Virus record (IMG/VR): IMGVR_UViG_3300046096_000928
Span: 28,554-92,553 of that record
DNA length: 64,000 nucleotides
Source of the DNA: a virus
Reading direction: 5' to 3' (one strand)
The notes under the pieces were generated by a model. The model was not told the origin of the DNA, did no database searches, and worked only from the letters and a program-made list of their open reading frames with translations. Every line of letters begins with the position of its first letter. Position 1 is the first letter of the stretch. Below are positions 40,115 through 48,806 of the stretch, piece after piece. A program made the translations under genes and the position numbers.

Positions 40115-40798
40115 ATGATTAAATATAAAGCGATTAAAAATACTTGGCTTAAAAAAGAGAATATACAAGCCTCCGATTTACCCAATAATAAAAAAATATT
40201 TGTCCCTACTGGTAAACATTTTAATGTGATAAAAGAAACTGAAGTTATTGAGACTGATGTTTTTCAAATTGATTTATCTGATAATGCTGGACGTTGGTTT
40301 ATTTTTACTAAAGATTGGGATATGGATAGAGTGGTAAAAGTTCCCTTAAAAGTATCTGATAATATTGATTGGCAAGATATGAATCAACCTATTAGTAAAT
40401 ATTTTACTGTTAGAGAAGTTACTAATAATGATGCTAGACGTATTCCTAATAAACAACATCAAGTAAATGTTTTACGATTAGCTAAAGAATTAGATTTAGT
40501 ACGGGAAGTTTACGGTGCTTTGATGATTACCTCTTGGATGCGACCAGCACGTGCCGATGGTTATTCTTTTGATATAAACAAAATGGTAGGCGGTGCATCT
40601 TTAAGTCAACATCGAACTGGTTTAGCTGTCGATCTTTATCCTCTCAATTACCCTTTAGTTCAATTCCAATCTGAGATGCTTACTAAATGGCATGGGAGTG
40701 TAGGCAAGGGTCTTAGTAAAGGATTTGTTCATTTAGATGCTAGACAGGGCTTCCCTTGTTTTAATAAAGGGTCTGCTCTTATTGCATGGAATTATTAA
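40115..40798 (+). CDS. M15-type peptidase (endolysin or tail peptidase)
   Basis: A 227-residue protein whose second half is an M15_3-type zinc peptidase: 'GALMITSWMRPARADGYSFD', then 'GGASLSQHRTGLAVDLYP' with the H-x(6)-D zinc site, and 'GFVHLDAR' with the third ligand. These enzymes cut peptide cross-links of the wall. The N-terminal ~90 residues form a separate beta domain, perhaps wall-binding. The next gene is a tiny lipoprotein/membrane protein, consistent with a lysis cassette. Confidence 0.85.
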   Translation: MIKYKAIKNTWLKKENIQASDLPNNKKIFVPTGKHFNVIKETEVIETDVFQIDLSDNAGRWFIFTKDWDMDRVVKVPLKVSDNIDWQDMNQPISKYFTVREVTNNDARRIPNKQHQVNVLRLAKELDLVREVYGALMITSWMRPARADGYSFDINKMVGGASLSQHRTGLAVDLYPLNYPLVQFQSEMLTKWHGSVGKGLSKGFVHLDARQGFPCFNKGSALIAWNY

Positions 40799-40810
40799 AA
40801 AAAAGAAATT

Positions 40811-41044
40811 ATGTTTAGAATAATCTTAACTTTAATAACGTTAGCTCTAATCGCCACCTCCTGTAACCACAATCAGAAAAATAAAAATAATTATCATTTT
40901 GAGCAAAATCGACCTGATATTGGCTTAGATATTGACAATGATTTAATTATTGATAATCCACCGAGTGTCAAAATACCTGAACCATCTTTTTTATTTTTTT
41001 ACGGTTTAATCCCACTTTTATTTGTTAGTATAAAGAAAACATAA
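40811..41044 (+). CDS. small lipoprotein-like membrane protein, spanin candidate
   Basis: A 77-residue protein. The first 18 residues look like a lipoprotein signal ending in A-T-S-C (C18). A short polar stretch follows, and then 'IPEPSFLFFYGLIPLLFVSI' with KKT at the end. N-terminal lipidation plus a C-terminal membrane helix is the topology of a unimolecular spanin. The PEP plus hydrophobic stretch plus basic end also resembles a PEP-CTERM sorting tag. It directly follows the peptidase gene. Too short for a typical u-spanin, so the role is uncertain. Confidence 0.65.
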   Translation: MFRIILTLITLALIATSCNHNQKNKNNYHFEQNRPDIGLDIDNDLIIDNPPSVKIPEPSFLFFYGLIPLLFVSIKKT

Positions 41045-41054
41045 TTACAAAAAT

Positions 41055-41261
41055 ATGACAAACGTAACACTACCCGCATTTGTTGAAAATATTGAAAAAG
41101 GTTTTATTATAGTTGGCGATACTTTTATTGATGCAGCTAAAATCGTTCTTATTAGTAAAACTGAAACATATGTTAGCATCCGCTTTACTAATGGGTACGC
41201 AGATTTTGAAGGGGCAGAAGCTGTTGAATTTCTTAATAAATATAATCAATTCTTAAAATAA
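41055..41261 (+). CDS. hypothetical protein (68 aa)
   Basis: Beta-rich small protein ('GFIIVGDTFIDAAKIVLISK', 'YVSIRFTNGYADFEGAEAVEF'), ten bases after the spanin candidate. No family recognised. End of the 40115 operon. Confidence 0.65.
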   Translation: MTNVTLPAFVENIEKGFIIVGDTFIDAAKIVLISKTETYVSIRFTNGYADFEGAEAVEFLNKYNQFLK

Positions 41262-41285
41262 TAATTTACTCCCAAAATATTTTTT

Positions 41286-41660
41286 TTACTCACTTTCTTT
41301 TAGTGAGTTTTTTCGTACTTCTAGTTTTGAGATCGCCTGTTTACTTTTTTGCAGTATAGTAGTAACTTTCTTGAAATCATTTTCATCTACATTCAGATTC
41401 ATTAAGGATAATCCTAAGTTATTTAATTCAGTGGAGATATAGACTATTTCCTGCCATAAAGGATAGTATTTCCATTGTTTAGTTAATTTTCCTTGAGATT
41501 TAATTTCTTGTTCGATCAACTTCATAGTAATTTTATTCACTCTTATTTTATAATTAGGACATATCACACAATTATTTTCACTACCTGCTATTAAACAGCA
41601 GGTTAATTTTTCATTTTTCGTTGCTTCTTTGTAACGATTTATCACTTTTTGTAAATACAT
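41286..41660 (-). CDS. hypothetical protein with paired cysteines (124 aa)
   Basis: 'LTCCLIAGSENNCVICPNYK' near residue 20-38 has C-C...C-x-x-C, a possible metal site. The remainder is helical with a basic tail. Convergent with the 41055 gene. No family recognised. Confidence 0.6.
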   Translation of the reverse strand: MYLQKVINRYKEATKNEKLTCCLIAGSENNCVICPNYKIRVNKITMKLIEQEIKSQGKLTKQWKYYPLWQEIVYISTELNNLGLSLMNLNVDENDFKKVTTILQKSKQAISKLEVRKNSLKESE

Positions 41661-41806
41661 TTGCGTTTAACTTTTTAAAGTATAATCGTTAATTTTACTG
41701 AAAAATAGTTTATCACAAAGCCGTATCAAAAATAAAAATCATAGTGAAACTTTTTCATGTAATAACGACTAATGATATAGAGATCATTAATAGATGCTAC
41801 AAAATT

Positions 41807-43201
41807 ATGAAAGTATGTTACGCCCGTGTTAGCAGTAGAGAACAAGCCTTAAATAGTAATGCTTTGATACAACAGCTTGATAGATTAAATAGTCAAGTTA
41901 TTGACAAGGTTTATTCCGATGTCGGCTCTGGTAGAACATCAAAAAGATTAGCTTTTAAGGAATTAATTAAAGATATTAAAAAAGGCTTGATCTCTGAATT
42001 GGTTGTTACTCGTATGGATAGACTTATGCGTAGTTTAATGGCTCAAATTGAGTTTGTTCTACTTTTAGAAAAAGAAAATATAATTTTAACTGTCTTGGAT
42101 CAAGCTGTTGATTTTAAAACCGCTTCTGGCAAGTTACAACTAAATATTTTAGGTGCTTTCTCTCAAAACTTTTCTGATGATCTATCCGAAAAAGTAAAAC
42201 ATGGTTATGAATATTACCGCAAGACTAAAAAGACAACCCGTAGTATCTTAGGTTACAAAATTGTTAATAGTCAAATATTGATTGACGATGATCCTTTTCT
42301 TTGTTTATGGCAAAATAAATCTGAATATTCTAAATATAAAATAGCACGTAAAGTTATCGATTTTTATCTGGAAGAAAAAAGTATTTCTGGTTGTCTCAAA
42401 AGATTAAATATTTATTTTGGGTTACAGAAAAGTAATTTTAATCCCCGTGCTTATAAATCACTTCACTTTTCTGAGGCTGGAATAAAATGTTTCCTTACAC
42501 ATCCTATTCTGAGAGGCTATCTAGTTTATTTTCAATATGATAAAAATAATCCTACTCAACTTTACCCTAATAATCATCAACCTATTTTATCTGAGTTAGA
42601 ATATGCCGAAATTTTAAGGATACTTGATCATAATAAAAAAGTAGGTGGTTATGGCAGTAAAAGTAAAAATCCTTTTACTGGTTTTATTTCTTGTCAAACT
42701 TGCTTATCTTCCATGCGGTCACTCAAAATAAAACAAAACCCTTTCAAGTATTATTCTTATTTTCGATGCCAGAATGCCCGACAACAAGCCTGTTCTAATT
42801 ATAAATCTGTTCGTGTTGATAAAATAAAAGCTATTTTATTTCAAACTTTACAATCAAAATATCTTGAGTTAATCAATCTTACTACTGCCATAATCCCCAC
42901 TGATTCTATTGAGATTCAATCTTTACTCAGTCAAATCAACTCTTTATCTTCATTACCTAATAATCCCGCTATTGATCAGGCGATCGCCAATATTCAATTG
43001 CAAATACAAAATTTACAATCTGAACATTCTAAAAATAAACTAATGCATTCGGACAATGAAGATTATTTAAAAAGTATTTTTTCTTCTACTAGCTTTTGGG
43101 AAACTTTATTACCTCATCAACTTAAAGAAATTGTACAGAAATTGGTTAACAAAATTTTAATCTTTGACGGCGAAGTTATTGCGGTAAAATTGAATCTTTG
43201 A
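41807..43201 (+). CDS. large serine recombinase (XisF-like integrase/excisionase)
   Basis: I start at ATG 41807 ('MKVCYARVSSREQ'), giving 464 residues, because the resolvase fold begins there. The catalytic serine is in 'YARVSS', followed by 'SDVGSGRTSKRLAFKELIKD', 'VVTRMDRLMRS' and 'FDKTASGKLQLNILGAFSQN'-type sequence. A recombinase domain (~155-270) and a zinc ribbon ('CQTCLSSMRS...CQNARQQAC') follow, with a C-terminal coiled region. Closest in style to cyanobacterial XisF, which excises the fdxN element. It suggests integration or programmed excision. HIP1 at 42980. Confidence 0.88.
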   Translation: MKVCYARVSSREQALNSNALIQQLDRLNSQVIDKVYSDVGSGRTSKRLAFKELIKDIKKGLISELVVTRMDRLMRSLMAQIEFVLLLEKENIILTVLDQAVDFKTASGKLQLNILGAFSQNFSDDLSEKVKHGYEYYRKTKKTTRSILGYKIVNSQILIDDDPFLCLWQNKSEYSKYKIARKVIDFYLEEKSISGCLKRLNIYFGLQKSNFNPRAYKSLHFSEAGIKCFLTHPILRGYLVYFQYDKNNPTQLYPNNHQPILSELEYAEILRILDHNKKVGGYGSKSKNPFTGFISCQTCLSSMRSLKIKQNPFKYYSYFRCQNARQQACSNYKSVRVDKIKAILFQTLQSKYLELINLTTAIIPTDSIEIQSLLSQINSLSSLPNNPAIDQAIANIQLQIQNLQSEHSKNKLMHSDNEDYLKSIFSSTSFWETLLPHQLKEIVQKLVNKILIFDGEVIAVKLNL

Positions 43202-43219
43202 CACTGAACAAGAGGTAAC

Positions 43220-43464
43220 ATGGAATCTGACAAGACAGGAAATCAGCAAACAAGAAAATTCAATGAAGTTATGTGGAAACTACAGACAAACTCAAAAGAC
43301 AAAACAAAAAGTCTTACTGAATTTATTGAAGAAATACGAACTCAAGCTAAAAAAAACAAGGCGATAATAGAAGCTTTGCTGACGTTATAGAAGACATACA
43401 AAATCAGGCAAGAGAGCGAGGTTTAACTGAAGAAATCTTACAGGTTATTTTAGAAAAAGAATAA
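43220..43464 (+). pseudogene. small helical gene after the recombinase, frameshifted
   Basis: ATG 43220 has AGAGG upstream and gives 56 residues ('MESDKTGNQQTRKFNEVMWK...IIEALLTL') to TAG 43388-43390. One base out, an open frame continues 'FADVIEDIQNQARERGLTEE' and 'ILQVILEKE' to TAA 43464, which looks like the natural second half. The join lies at GAAGCTTTG near 43373. It could be a recombination directionality factor or an antitoxin-like gene, now broken. Confidence 0.55.
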
Positions 43465-43520
43465 ATCTTTAATTCTGTATTTTCATAGATTACAATAGTG
43501 TTACATTTAAGTTGTAATCT

Positions 43521-43768
43521 ATGAATCAAATCATTAATGCGGTGGCACAATACTTGATCCTTTTGCTGGTAGTTTTACTTTGGCGATCGTCTGTTTAGAA
43601 TTAGAACGTAATTATATTCGTCTTGAAAAAGATAAAGGTTATTTTGAGATTGGTCAAGAAAGAATTAAAGAATGGCATGAAGCAAAAAAGCTACTTTATT
43701 CGATTGATTTCTTGTCTTATGAGTTAATCATCATTCACAACAAAATAAGCCTTAATTTATCTATTTAA
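43521..43768 (+). pseudogene. DNA methyltransferase remnant
   Basis: Begins 'MNQIINA', the start of a methyltransferase like the one at 30176, then jumps by an out-of-frame internal deletion to 'GGTILDPFAGSFTLAIVCLE' and 'YIRLEKDKGYFEIGQERIKEW', the last 60 residues of the enzyme. The catalytic motif is gone. Confidence 0.8.
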
Positions 43769-43769
43769 A

Positions 43770-43805
43770 CACTAAGAGAATAGATAATCATCTATTCTCT
43801 TAGTG
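43770..43805 (+). terminator. 16-bp-stem hairpin
   Basis: CACTAAGAGAATAGAT pairs perfectly with ATCTATTCTCTTAGTG around a 4-base loop. It adjoins repeat copy B. Confidence 0.65.
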
Positions 43806-43989
43806 GCTCTTTTTCTTAAACAGAAAAAAGAGAAAATAAATTTTTGCATAATTAACTTGATCTTTATTTTTTTAATTATGAGTTTATTGATCTTAATTAT
43901 GTATATCGAAAACCTGTTAACAGGTAACCTATCAACAGGAAACCTAATATCAGGCAACCTGTTGATAGGAACTCGTCAATTGGCTTTTG
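43805..43989 (+). repeat. dispersed repeat family, copy B
   Basis: Nearly identical to copy A (5522-5707) in inverted orientation. Its four 15-bp units include CCTATCAACAGG and CCTGTTGATAGG, which pair perfectly with each other. A frame through it encodes the same hydrophobic helix and NLLTG-NLSTG-NLISG-NLLIG pentapeptides as copy A. A hairpin TTTTGTCTATA/TATAGACAAAA (43985-44020) follows. Confidence 0.7.
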
Positions 43990-44090
43990 TCTATAGCTAT
44001 GCCAAGTAGTATAGACAAAAGTCTATATATGATTTCTTGTTAATTTACCTTTATTCTTTTTTTTAGTTAATCTAATTATGCTTACGTGGA

Positions 44091-44236
44091 TAATATCTAA
44101 AAAAGAATAAATATCTTTGCACAATTAATTTGATCTTTTTTTTTGCTTATGCGTTTTTTATTATTCATGTGTATCGAAAACGTAATAAGAGGCTTTCTAA
44201 CAATACATTTTTGTAATTAGAAAGCCTCTTATTACG
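44091..44236 (+). repeat. dispersed repeat family, copy D
   Basis: Has TTTGCACAATTAATTTGATCTTT and CATGTGTATCGAAAAC at the usual spacing. The tail is a different 20-bp-stem hairpin (44181-44200 with 44217-44236) instead of the 15-bp units. The conserved front joined to unrelated hairpins suggests the front is the functional part. The 43769-44287 gap contains only copies B and D and their hairpins. Confidence 0.65.
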
Positions 44237-44287
44237 TTGGATCAATTAATGAAAATTATTTTATATAGCTAAATAGATAATATAAAA

Positions 44288-44857
44288 TTATACGATTGAT
44301 CTGATATATTTAAAATCAGTTAAAGGAGTTTGTTGGTGAACATTTCGCATGAACCATTCAAATTCATAAACAACATTAAGAGGAAAACTACTTAAGATAA
44401 GTCGGAGTCGATCTAATCGTGGTTCTTGAGAGCCGTGTATAAGATATAACCGCAAAAGATCGGACTTAATTTCCGTTTGTGTAGCAATCTCATTGAGACT
44501 AAGATTATAAACATTAGTGAGATAAATAAGAACGTCATTAACTGGGTGTGGTGAGTTTTCTCGCTTAGTGTAAAAAAGAAAAGGGTCATAAGAAATAGTG
44601 CCTTGTAAAACAGTATCTTTATGAACACGAGTTATCAATTTAAGGTACATAGAGTACATATTGTCGGGAAGTCTCGCTACGAGGTTATACCAGTTAGAAG
44701 AACTTATAGTACGGCCACTTTTTAGAGAATTGTAACCAGATGTACAAGTGATTCCCACATCACAAAATAAACGATTACGACTTATTTGAGATGCATACAT
44801 TAAAAATTCTATTGCTTTGAGAGGATGGACACATTCTAATAAAGTATTTTTTGCCAT
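44288..44857 (-). CDS. HTH-type regulator-like protein (189 aa)
   Basis: Contains two helix-turn-helix-like stretches: 'GITCTSGYNSLKSGRTISSS' (~35-55) and 'YNLSLNEIATQTEIKSDLLR' with 'GSQEPRLDRLRLILSSF' (~117-160). Divergent from the replication operon whose promoter lies 130 bases away, so it is a plausible repressor of that operon. No precise family recognised. Confidence 0.6.
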   Translation of the reverse strand: MAKNTLLECVHPLKAIEFLMYASQISRNRLFCDVGITCTSGYNSLKSGRTISSSNWYNLVARLPDNMYSMYLKLITRVHKDTVLQGTISYDPFLFYTKRENSPHPVNDVLIYLTNVYNLSLNEIATQTEIKSDLLRLYLIHGSQEPRLDRLRLILSSFPLNVVYEFEWFMRNVHQQTPLTDFKYIRSIV

Positions 44858-44988
44858 GTTATTTTTAAAAAGGGTTTATATTTATTTTCATTATATATTA
44901 AAAAGATAAAAAATAGATAAAAACTACTAATATACTTGATGTACCGTTATACTTATCTTTGTTTTCACTAAAAATATATTGATGGCTA

Positions 44989-45017
44989 TTGACAGAAAAT
45001 AAGAAATACGATATAAA
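44989..45017 (+). promoter_or_regulatory. promoter of the replication operon
   Basis: TTGACA (44989-44994), a 17-base spacer and TATAAA (45012-45017), close to consensus. The first downstream start is ATG 45048. Confidence 0.8.
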
Positions 45018-45047
45018 GGAAACAGATAAAGTATTTGGAAAAAGACA

Positions 45048-45128
45048 ATGAAAAAAAACAAACTAAAAGTAGAAATAAAAAAAGAGAGTGTTTACAACAA
45101 TGTATGTTCGTTATTAGCTGATAAATAA
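45048..45128 (+). CDS. possible leader peptide (26 aa)
   Basis: A 26-codon frame ('MKKNKLKVEIKKESVYNNVC...'), the first behind the promoter and 17 bases before the next gene. Basic; may be a leader peptide or a chance frame. Confidence 0.35.
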   Translation: MKKNKLKVEIKKESVYNNVCSLLADK

Positions 45129-45145
45129 AAGTTGAAACATAAAAA

Positions 45146-45451
45146 ATGCAAATAAAAGAAGTTTATTATTTCTCAAATCAATGGCTATGGATTTTAATAT
45201 CTGAGAATGGATCAGATTATTTTTATAGATTTGATCAAATAAGAAAATTAAACACAATAGAAAAAAGGATGAGAGAGAGAGAAACAAAGACAATTAAAAA
45301 TTTAAGACAACTTAAGGTCAAAATAATAAAAAATACCTGTAATGGATTTTACTTAGCACAAATATTGAAAGAAAAAAAATGGACACAATTTGTACCTTAC
45401 CAACCTTATTACCTAGACCCGACCATGACAAAACATATCGTAAGCCATTAG
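45146..45451 (+). CDS. hypothetical protein (101 aa)
   Basis: 'SNQWLWILISENGSDYFYRF' followed by a basic helical region. It overlaps the next frame by 73 bases, unusually long for this genome. No family recognised. Confidence 0.6.
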   Translation: MQIKEVYYFSNQWLWILISENGSDYFYRFDQIRKLNTIEKRMRERETKTIKNLRQLKVKIIKNTCNGFYLAQILKEKKWTQFVPYQPYYLDPTMTKHIVSH

Positions 45452-46080
45452 AATATTTTGTAGATGATTCAATTGTGATAATAGTAGGACAAAAACAAAA
45501 AAGAATAACAGGCCGAGCCGTTGATCTTTATGAAAACTGCCGAATATTTACAGTTTTGTCGCCAAAAATGGGAACCAGAAAACAGCAGAAAATATTTGAA
45601 GAGCGTCATGTACTTGATCATTTATGGATTTCTGATAAATGTACTAGGTGGAATAAAGCCATAGCGATTCCCGAAATCTTTGCCATAGGCAAAATTGACT
45701 GGTATGAAAAAAAAGGTGGTATTAAAGATTTAGAATTAAAACCAGTAGATTATAAAACACATTTAGAAAAATTATTTGTAGGGATTGTTTTTATGTATGG
45801 TTTACATATAATAGAAGAAGCTAAGTTATTAACTAGCCAAGATACTGTTACTAAAAACTATGAACATTGGCATGATCAATTAGTATGGTTACAGTTAATA
45901 ACAGAAAGATTTAAAGAAATAATACAAGAGAAAAAAATCGAGCTAGAAAAACCTCTTACTTTGAAATATATTGATTGTTTTTTGAAAGTGATAGAGATCA
46001 AAACAAGTAAAGCTCGGTCTCATGTAAAAAAAATAGAAAATAAAAAAGGATTCAAAATTCATAAGTTAAAATACATCTAA
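45379..46080 (+). CDS. hypothetical protein of replication operon (233 aa)
   Basis: Starts inside the preceding gene in another frame; the next in-frame ATG would remove ~60 residues. Contains 'SIVIIVGQKQKRITGRAVDL' and 'CTRWNKAIAIPEIFAIGKID', with a helical basic C-terminus. Upstream of the initiator-like gene. No family recognised. Confidence 0.65.
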   Translation: MDTICTLPTLLPRPDHDKTYRKPLEYFVDDSIVIIVGQKQKRITGRAVDLYENCRIFTVLSPKMGTRKQQKIFEERHVLDHLWISDKCTRWNKAIAIPEIFAIGKIDWYEKKGGIKDLELKPVDYKTHLEKLFVGIVFMYGLHIIEEAKLLTSQDTVTKNYEHWHDQLVWLQLITERFKEIIQEKKIELEKPLTLKYIDCFLKVIEIKTSKARSHVKKIENKKGFKIHKLKYI

Positions 46081-46172
46081 ATATTTACGTGTGAACTATA
46101 TTGAGATGTAATAAGGAAAAATCGTAAAAAAGTAAACTATAAACAAAGAAATATATTAAGAAGGAGTAAAAA

Positions 46173-47075
46173 ATGGAAATGGTTGCAGGAAAAGATTTTG
46201 ATTATTACACCAAAGTAATAACAGAAGCTATGAAAGGATTAATTCCAGCCGAAAGGGGAGTTTATCAATATATGAAATCACAAAGTAAGACTTGGCAATT
46301 TAATGTAGAATATATGTCTGAAGAGATGAATTGTACTATTTATCATGTCAGAAAAGTATTGAAAAAATTAATTTCAAAAGGATTAGTTGAAAGAATAGAA
46401 AAACGGGTAAAAGGGTTTTTATTCTATGATTATAAGGTAAGAGATAAACAAGGCGAAGTTAGAGATGATGCGAAATTGATGAATAGAAGTAAAGACAAAA
46501 TATTAGAGCCTACTGTTGTGGAGTCAGTTGAATTAGTAGAAGTTAAACAGAGCAAACAAGAAACAATAAAAGTAGAAAAAAAAGATTGGAAAGTACTATT
46601 TAAAGGCAACGAAAGATTTATTGACAAATTTATTGCTGATAGAAAAGTCTATTTATCTAATTGTGATTATTATAAAACTAACTTGAAAAGAACAGCAACA
46701 GACTTGGAAGCTGAAAATCATATCAGTAAGAAATTAAACACGACCGATTCAGACATGGAGTTAAGAATAGCTGAGTTTATTGTCACTGAGATAAAAAAAG
46801 AAAAAGTTAAAGCTGAGAGAGAATCTAGCCAAATAGTATCAGAATATAAAAAATTAGAAATAGAAAAAAAAGATAAAATTTTAGCGGCTAAAACTAATTT
46901 ATTTAAAGAGAGATTTCCCGATCATTGGGCAGAAAAGCCCACGGGGATGGAGATGAATAGAGAATGGATGGCACGAAAAAAACTTTTAGAAGTGACAATA
47001 AAAGAAGAGCTAGAGGCAATTGAAGAAAAATATAACAAAGAGTATAAACTTTTATTAGAGGTTGTTAAAAGATGA
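46173..47075 (+). CDS. replication initiator/helicase-loader-type protein with wHTH
   Basis: A 300-residue protein with AAGGAG before its ATG. Residues ~22-80 form a winged helix ('IPAERGVYQYMKSQSKTWQF', 'EEMNCTIYHVRKVLKKLISK', 'GLVERIEKRVKG'). The rest is charged and coiled, ending in a long basic helix. It overlaps the DnaB gene by four bases (ATGA). In phages the gene in this position usually recognises the origin or loads the helicase. Assignment rests on the wHTH and the coupling to dnaB. Confidence 0.7.
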   Translation: MEMVAGKDFDYYTKVITEAMKGLIPAERGVYQYMKSQSKTWQFNVEYMSEEMNCTIYHVRKVLKKLISKGLVERIEKRVKGFLFYDYKVRDKQGEVRDDAKLMNRSKDKILEPTVVESVELVEVKQSKQETIKVEKKDWKVLFKGNERFIDKFIADRKVYLSNCDYYKTNLKRTATDLEAENHISKKLNTTDSDMELRIAEFIVTEIKKEKVKAERESSQIVSEYKKLEIEKKDKILAAKTNLFKERFPDHWAEKPTGMEMNREWMARKKLLEVTIKEELEAIEEKYNKEYKLLLEVVKR

Positions 47076-48379
47076 ATATAATAGCAGAAGCTAAAATAAT
47101 AGGGTATTTTTTATGGAGTGAAAATTTATTATCCCTTTTGCAGATAGAGAGAAAATTATTTCAAGGGGATTTACACAAAGCAATTTACGAAAAAATAGTA
47201 TTTTTAGACAAAAAGAGTAAAGATTTAAGTTCAGGTAATTTAATTACTGAATTGAATAGAGATCGGACTGAGGATATATCTAATACTATAAATGAGATGG
47301 TATTAGTTGCTATGGACTCATCAGAAGTTTTCGACTTGCAAGTATTGATAAAAGAATTAGAAGAAGCTAGATTAAGAACTGATGCACAAGAATTAGCTTT
47401 AAGGATTCAAAAAATATCTTTAGATAAAACTTTAGACTCTAGTCAGATACTAATGGCTATTAAAGAAGATATGGATAGTTTTGTAGATGGTATTGCCTTA
47501 GATGATAAATATCCTTTAAAATTTATATCGCAAGGAATATTTGAGACATTAGAATCGACAAAAACAGGTGTTACGACTACTGCATCAGGATTAGATGGAT
47601 TAGATGGGTTGATAGGGGGATTATTACCTCAGGAAATAACGGTATTAGGTGGACGACCTGGTGATGGTAAAACTTATGCTGGACTTATTATCGGTCATAA
47701 TATAGCAATAAAAGGGAAACCAACAGTCTTTTTTAGCTCAGAAATGTCATTACAAAGCCTTGCAAGAAGATATGTAATTAAAGAATATTTTGCAGAATAT
47801 TCGGAGATATTACCTAGAACAAAATTACTGGGAAAAGAGGAGCTTACTGAAATTGAAACAAATAGGATTCAATTTTTATATGAAAAGTATTTTGACTTAC
47901 CTTTTTTAGTACAAGATAAACCCGGAAGCATTCTAACCATGTCTGATATAAAAAATAATTTATTAGACACAAAAAAAATGTATGGAGAAATAGGATTAGT
48001 AGTTGTTGATTATATCCAAATGATTGCAGATAAACCAAATTTAGGAGAACCATTAACAAAAGCCATAACGAGAGCTTTGTATGATTTAAGAAGTTTAGCA
48101 AAAGAATTTGACTGTCCATTTTTAATTTTAGCACAAGTAAGTAGTAAAAGCCCAGCTACTAGGAGTGATAAAAGACCTATTATTTCTGATCTATGTGACT
48201 CTGGTGGTATAGCACAAGCCGCCGACAATATTGTATTCATGTACCGTGAATATACAAATAATAAAGAAGCTGACCCTAATGATTTAGAAATAATTGTAGC
48301 TAAATCAAGAAATGGTGAAATTGGTACAATTCTATGCTCATTCGATGCACGTACAGGAGTTTTAAAAGGAGTAGATTAA
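47072..48379 (+). CDS. dnaB: replicative DNA helicase DnaB
   Basis: A 435-residue hexameric helicase. Walker A 'GGRPGDGKT' is at 193-201 and Walker B 'VVVDYIQM' at 310-317. 'FLILAQVSS' (H3) and 'DSGGIAQAADNIVFMYRE' (H4) follow, with a closing 'NGEIGTI'-type loop. The N-terminal domain (~1-110) is shorter than in bacterial DnaB. It unwinds the fork 5' to 3'. The initiator-like gene just upstream probably recruits it. Confidence 0.93.
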   Translation: MNIIAEAKIIGYFLWSENLLSLLQIERKLFQGDLHKAIYEKIVFLDKKSKDLSSGNLITELNRDRTEDISNTINEMVLVAMDSSEVFDLQVLIKELEEARLRTDAQELALRIQKISLDKTLDSSQILMAIKEDMDSFVDGIALDDKYPLKFISQGIFETLESTKTGVTTTASGLDGLDGLIGGLLPQEITVLGGRPGDGKTYAGLIIGHNIAIKGKPTVFFSSEMSLQSLARRYVIKEYFAEYSEILPRTKLLGKEELTEIETNRIQFLYEKYFDLPFLVQDKPGSILTMSDIKNNLLDTKKMYGEIGLVVVDYIQMIADKPNLGEPLTKAITRALYDLRSLAKEFDCPFLILAQVSSKSPATRSDKRPIISDLCDSGGIAQAADNIVFMYREYTNNKEADPNDLEIIVAKSRNGEIGTILCSFDARTGVLKGVD

Positions 48380-48380
48380 T

Positions 48381-48806
48381 ATGGCTAAAAAATGGAATCA
48401 AGAAGAAGACGATTTGCTTGAGAAATTTGTTAACACCGTTACAGTGCTAACGATTGTAGAAAAATTGGGGCAATTAAATTCTGACAGAGATATAAAAAGG
48501 AGTGAAGCTACAGTTAGAGCAAGATTGCAAAAACTAGGTTATTCGGTAAAAGCCACAGAAAATAATATGTCTTGTTTTCTGTGGGGTCGAATGCTTGGAA
48601 TTTCATTTCGTAAAATCAGAAGATGGACAAAAAATCATGGTTTATCTTTTGAAGAACAAAATTGTCAGATTCATGTAAGCCGTAAAGCAATGATTGCTTT
48701 AGCTAAAAGGAAACCGCAGTTTTTTGCAGAAATCAAAAAAGATATTTTGATTTCTTATTTTGGAGCTGATTTAACAGAAAGAATATTGACCATCTATTAT
48801 ATATAA
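48381..48806 (+). CDS. Myb/HTH protein, truncated by a frameshift
   Basis: A 141-residue product: Myb-like start ('KKWNQEEDDLLEKFVN'), a MerR/HTH-like middle ('MSCFLWGRMLGISFRKIRRW') and 'FFAEIKKDILISYFGADLTE'. It ends at TAA in a TATATATA run. A two-base slip would continue as 'KAKKIKRTDTGLVYPSISEA' to TAA 48939, exactly the NUMOD1-like end of the paralogue at 48954. So the gene has lost its last domain. Confidence 0.7.
   Translation: MAKKWNQEEDDLLEKFVNTVTVLTIVEKLGQLNSDRDIKRSEATVRARLQKLGYSVKATENNMSCFLWGRMLGISFRKIRRWTKNHGLSFEEQNCQIHVSRKAMIALAKRKPQFFAEIKKDILISYFGADLTERILTIYYI

Noticed and set aside
41807-43464. Attachment site next to the serine recombinase
   Set aside because: I looked for paired short repeats at both ends of the gene and near the methyltransferase remnant, and found none I could support.
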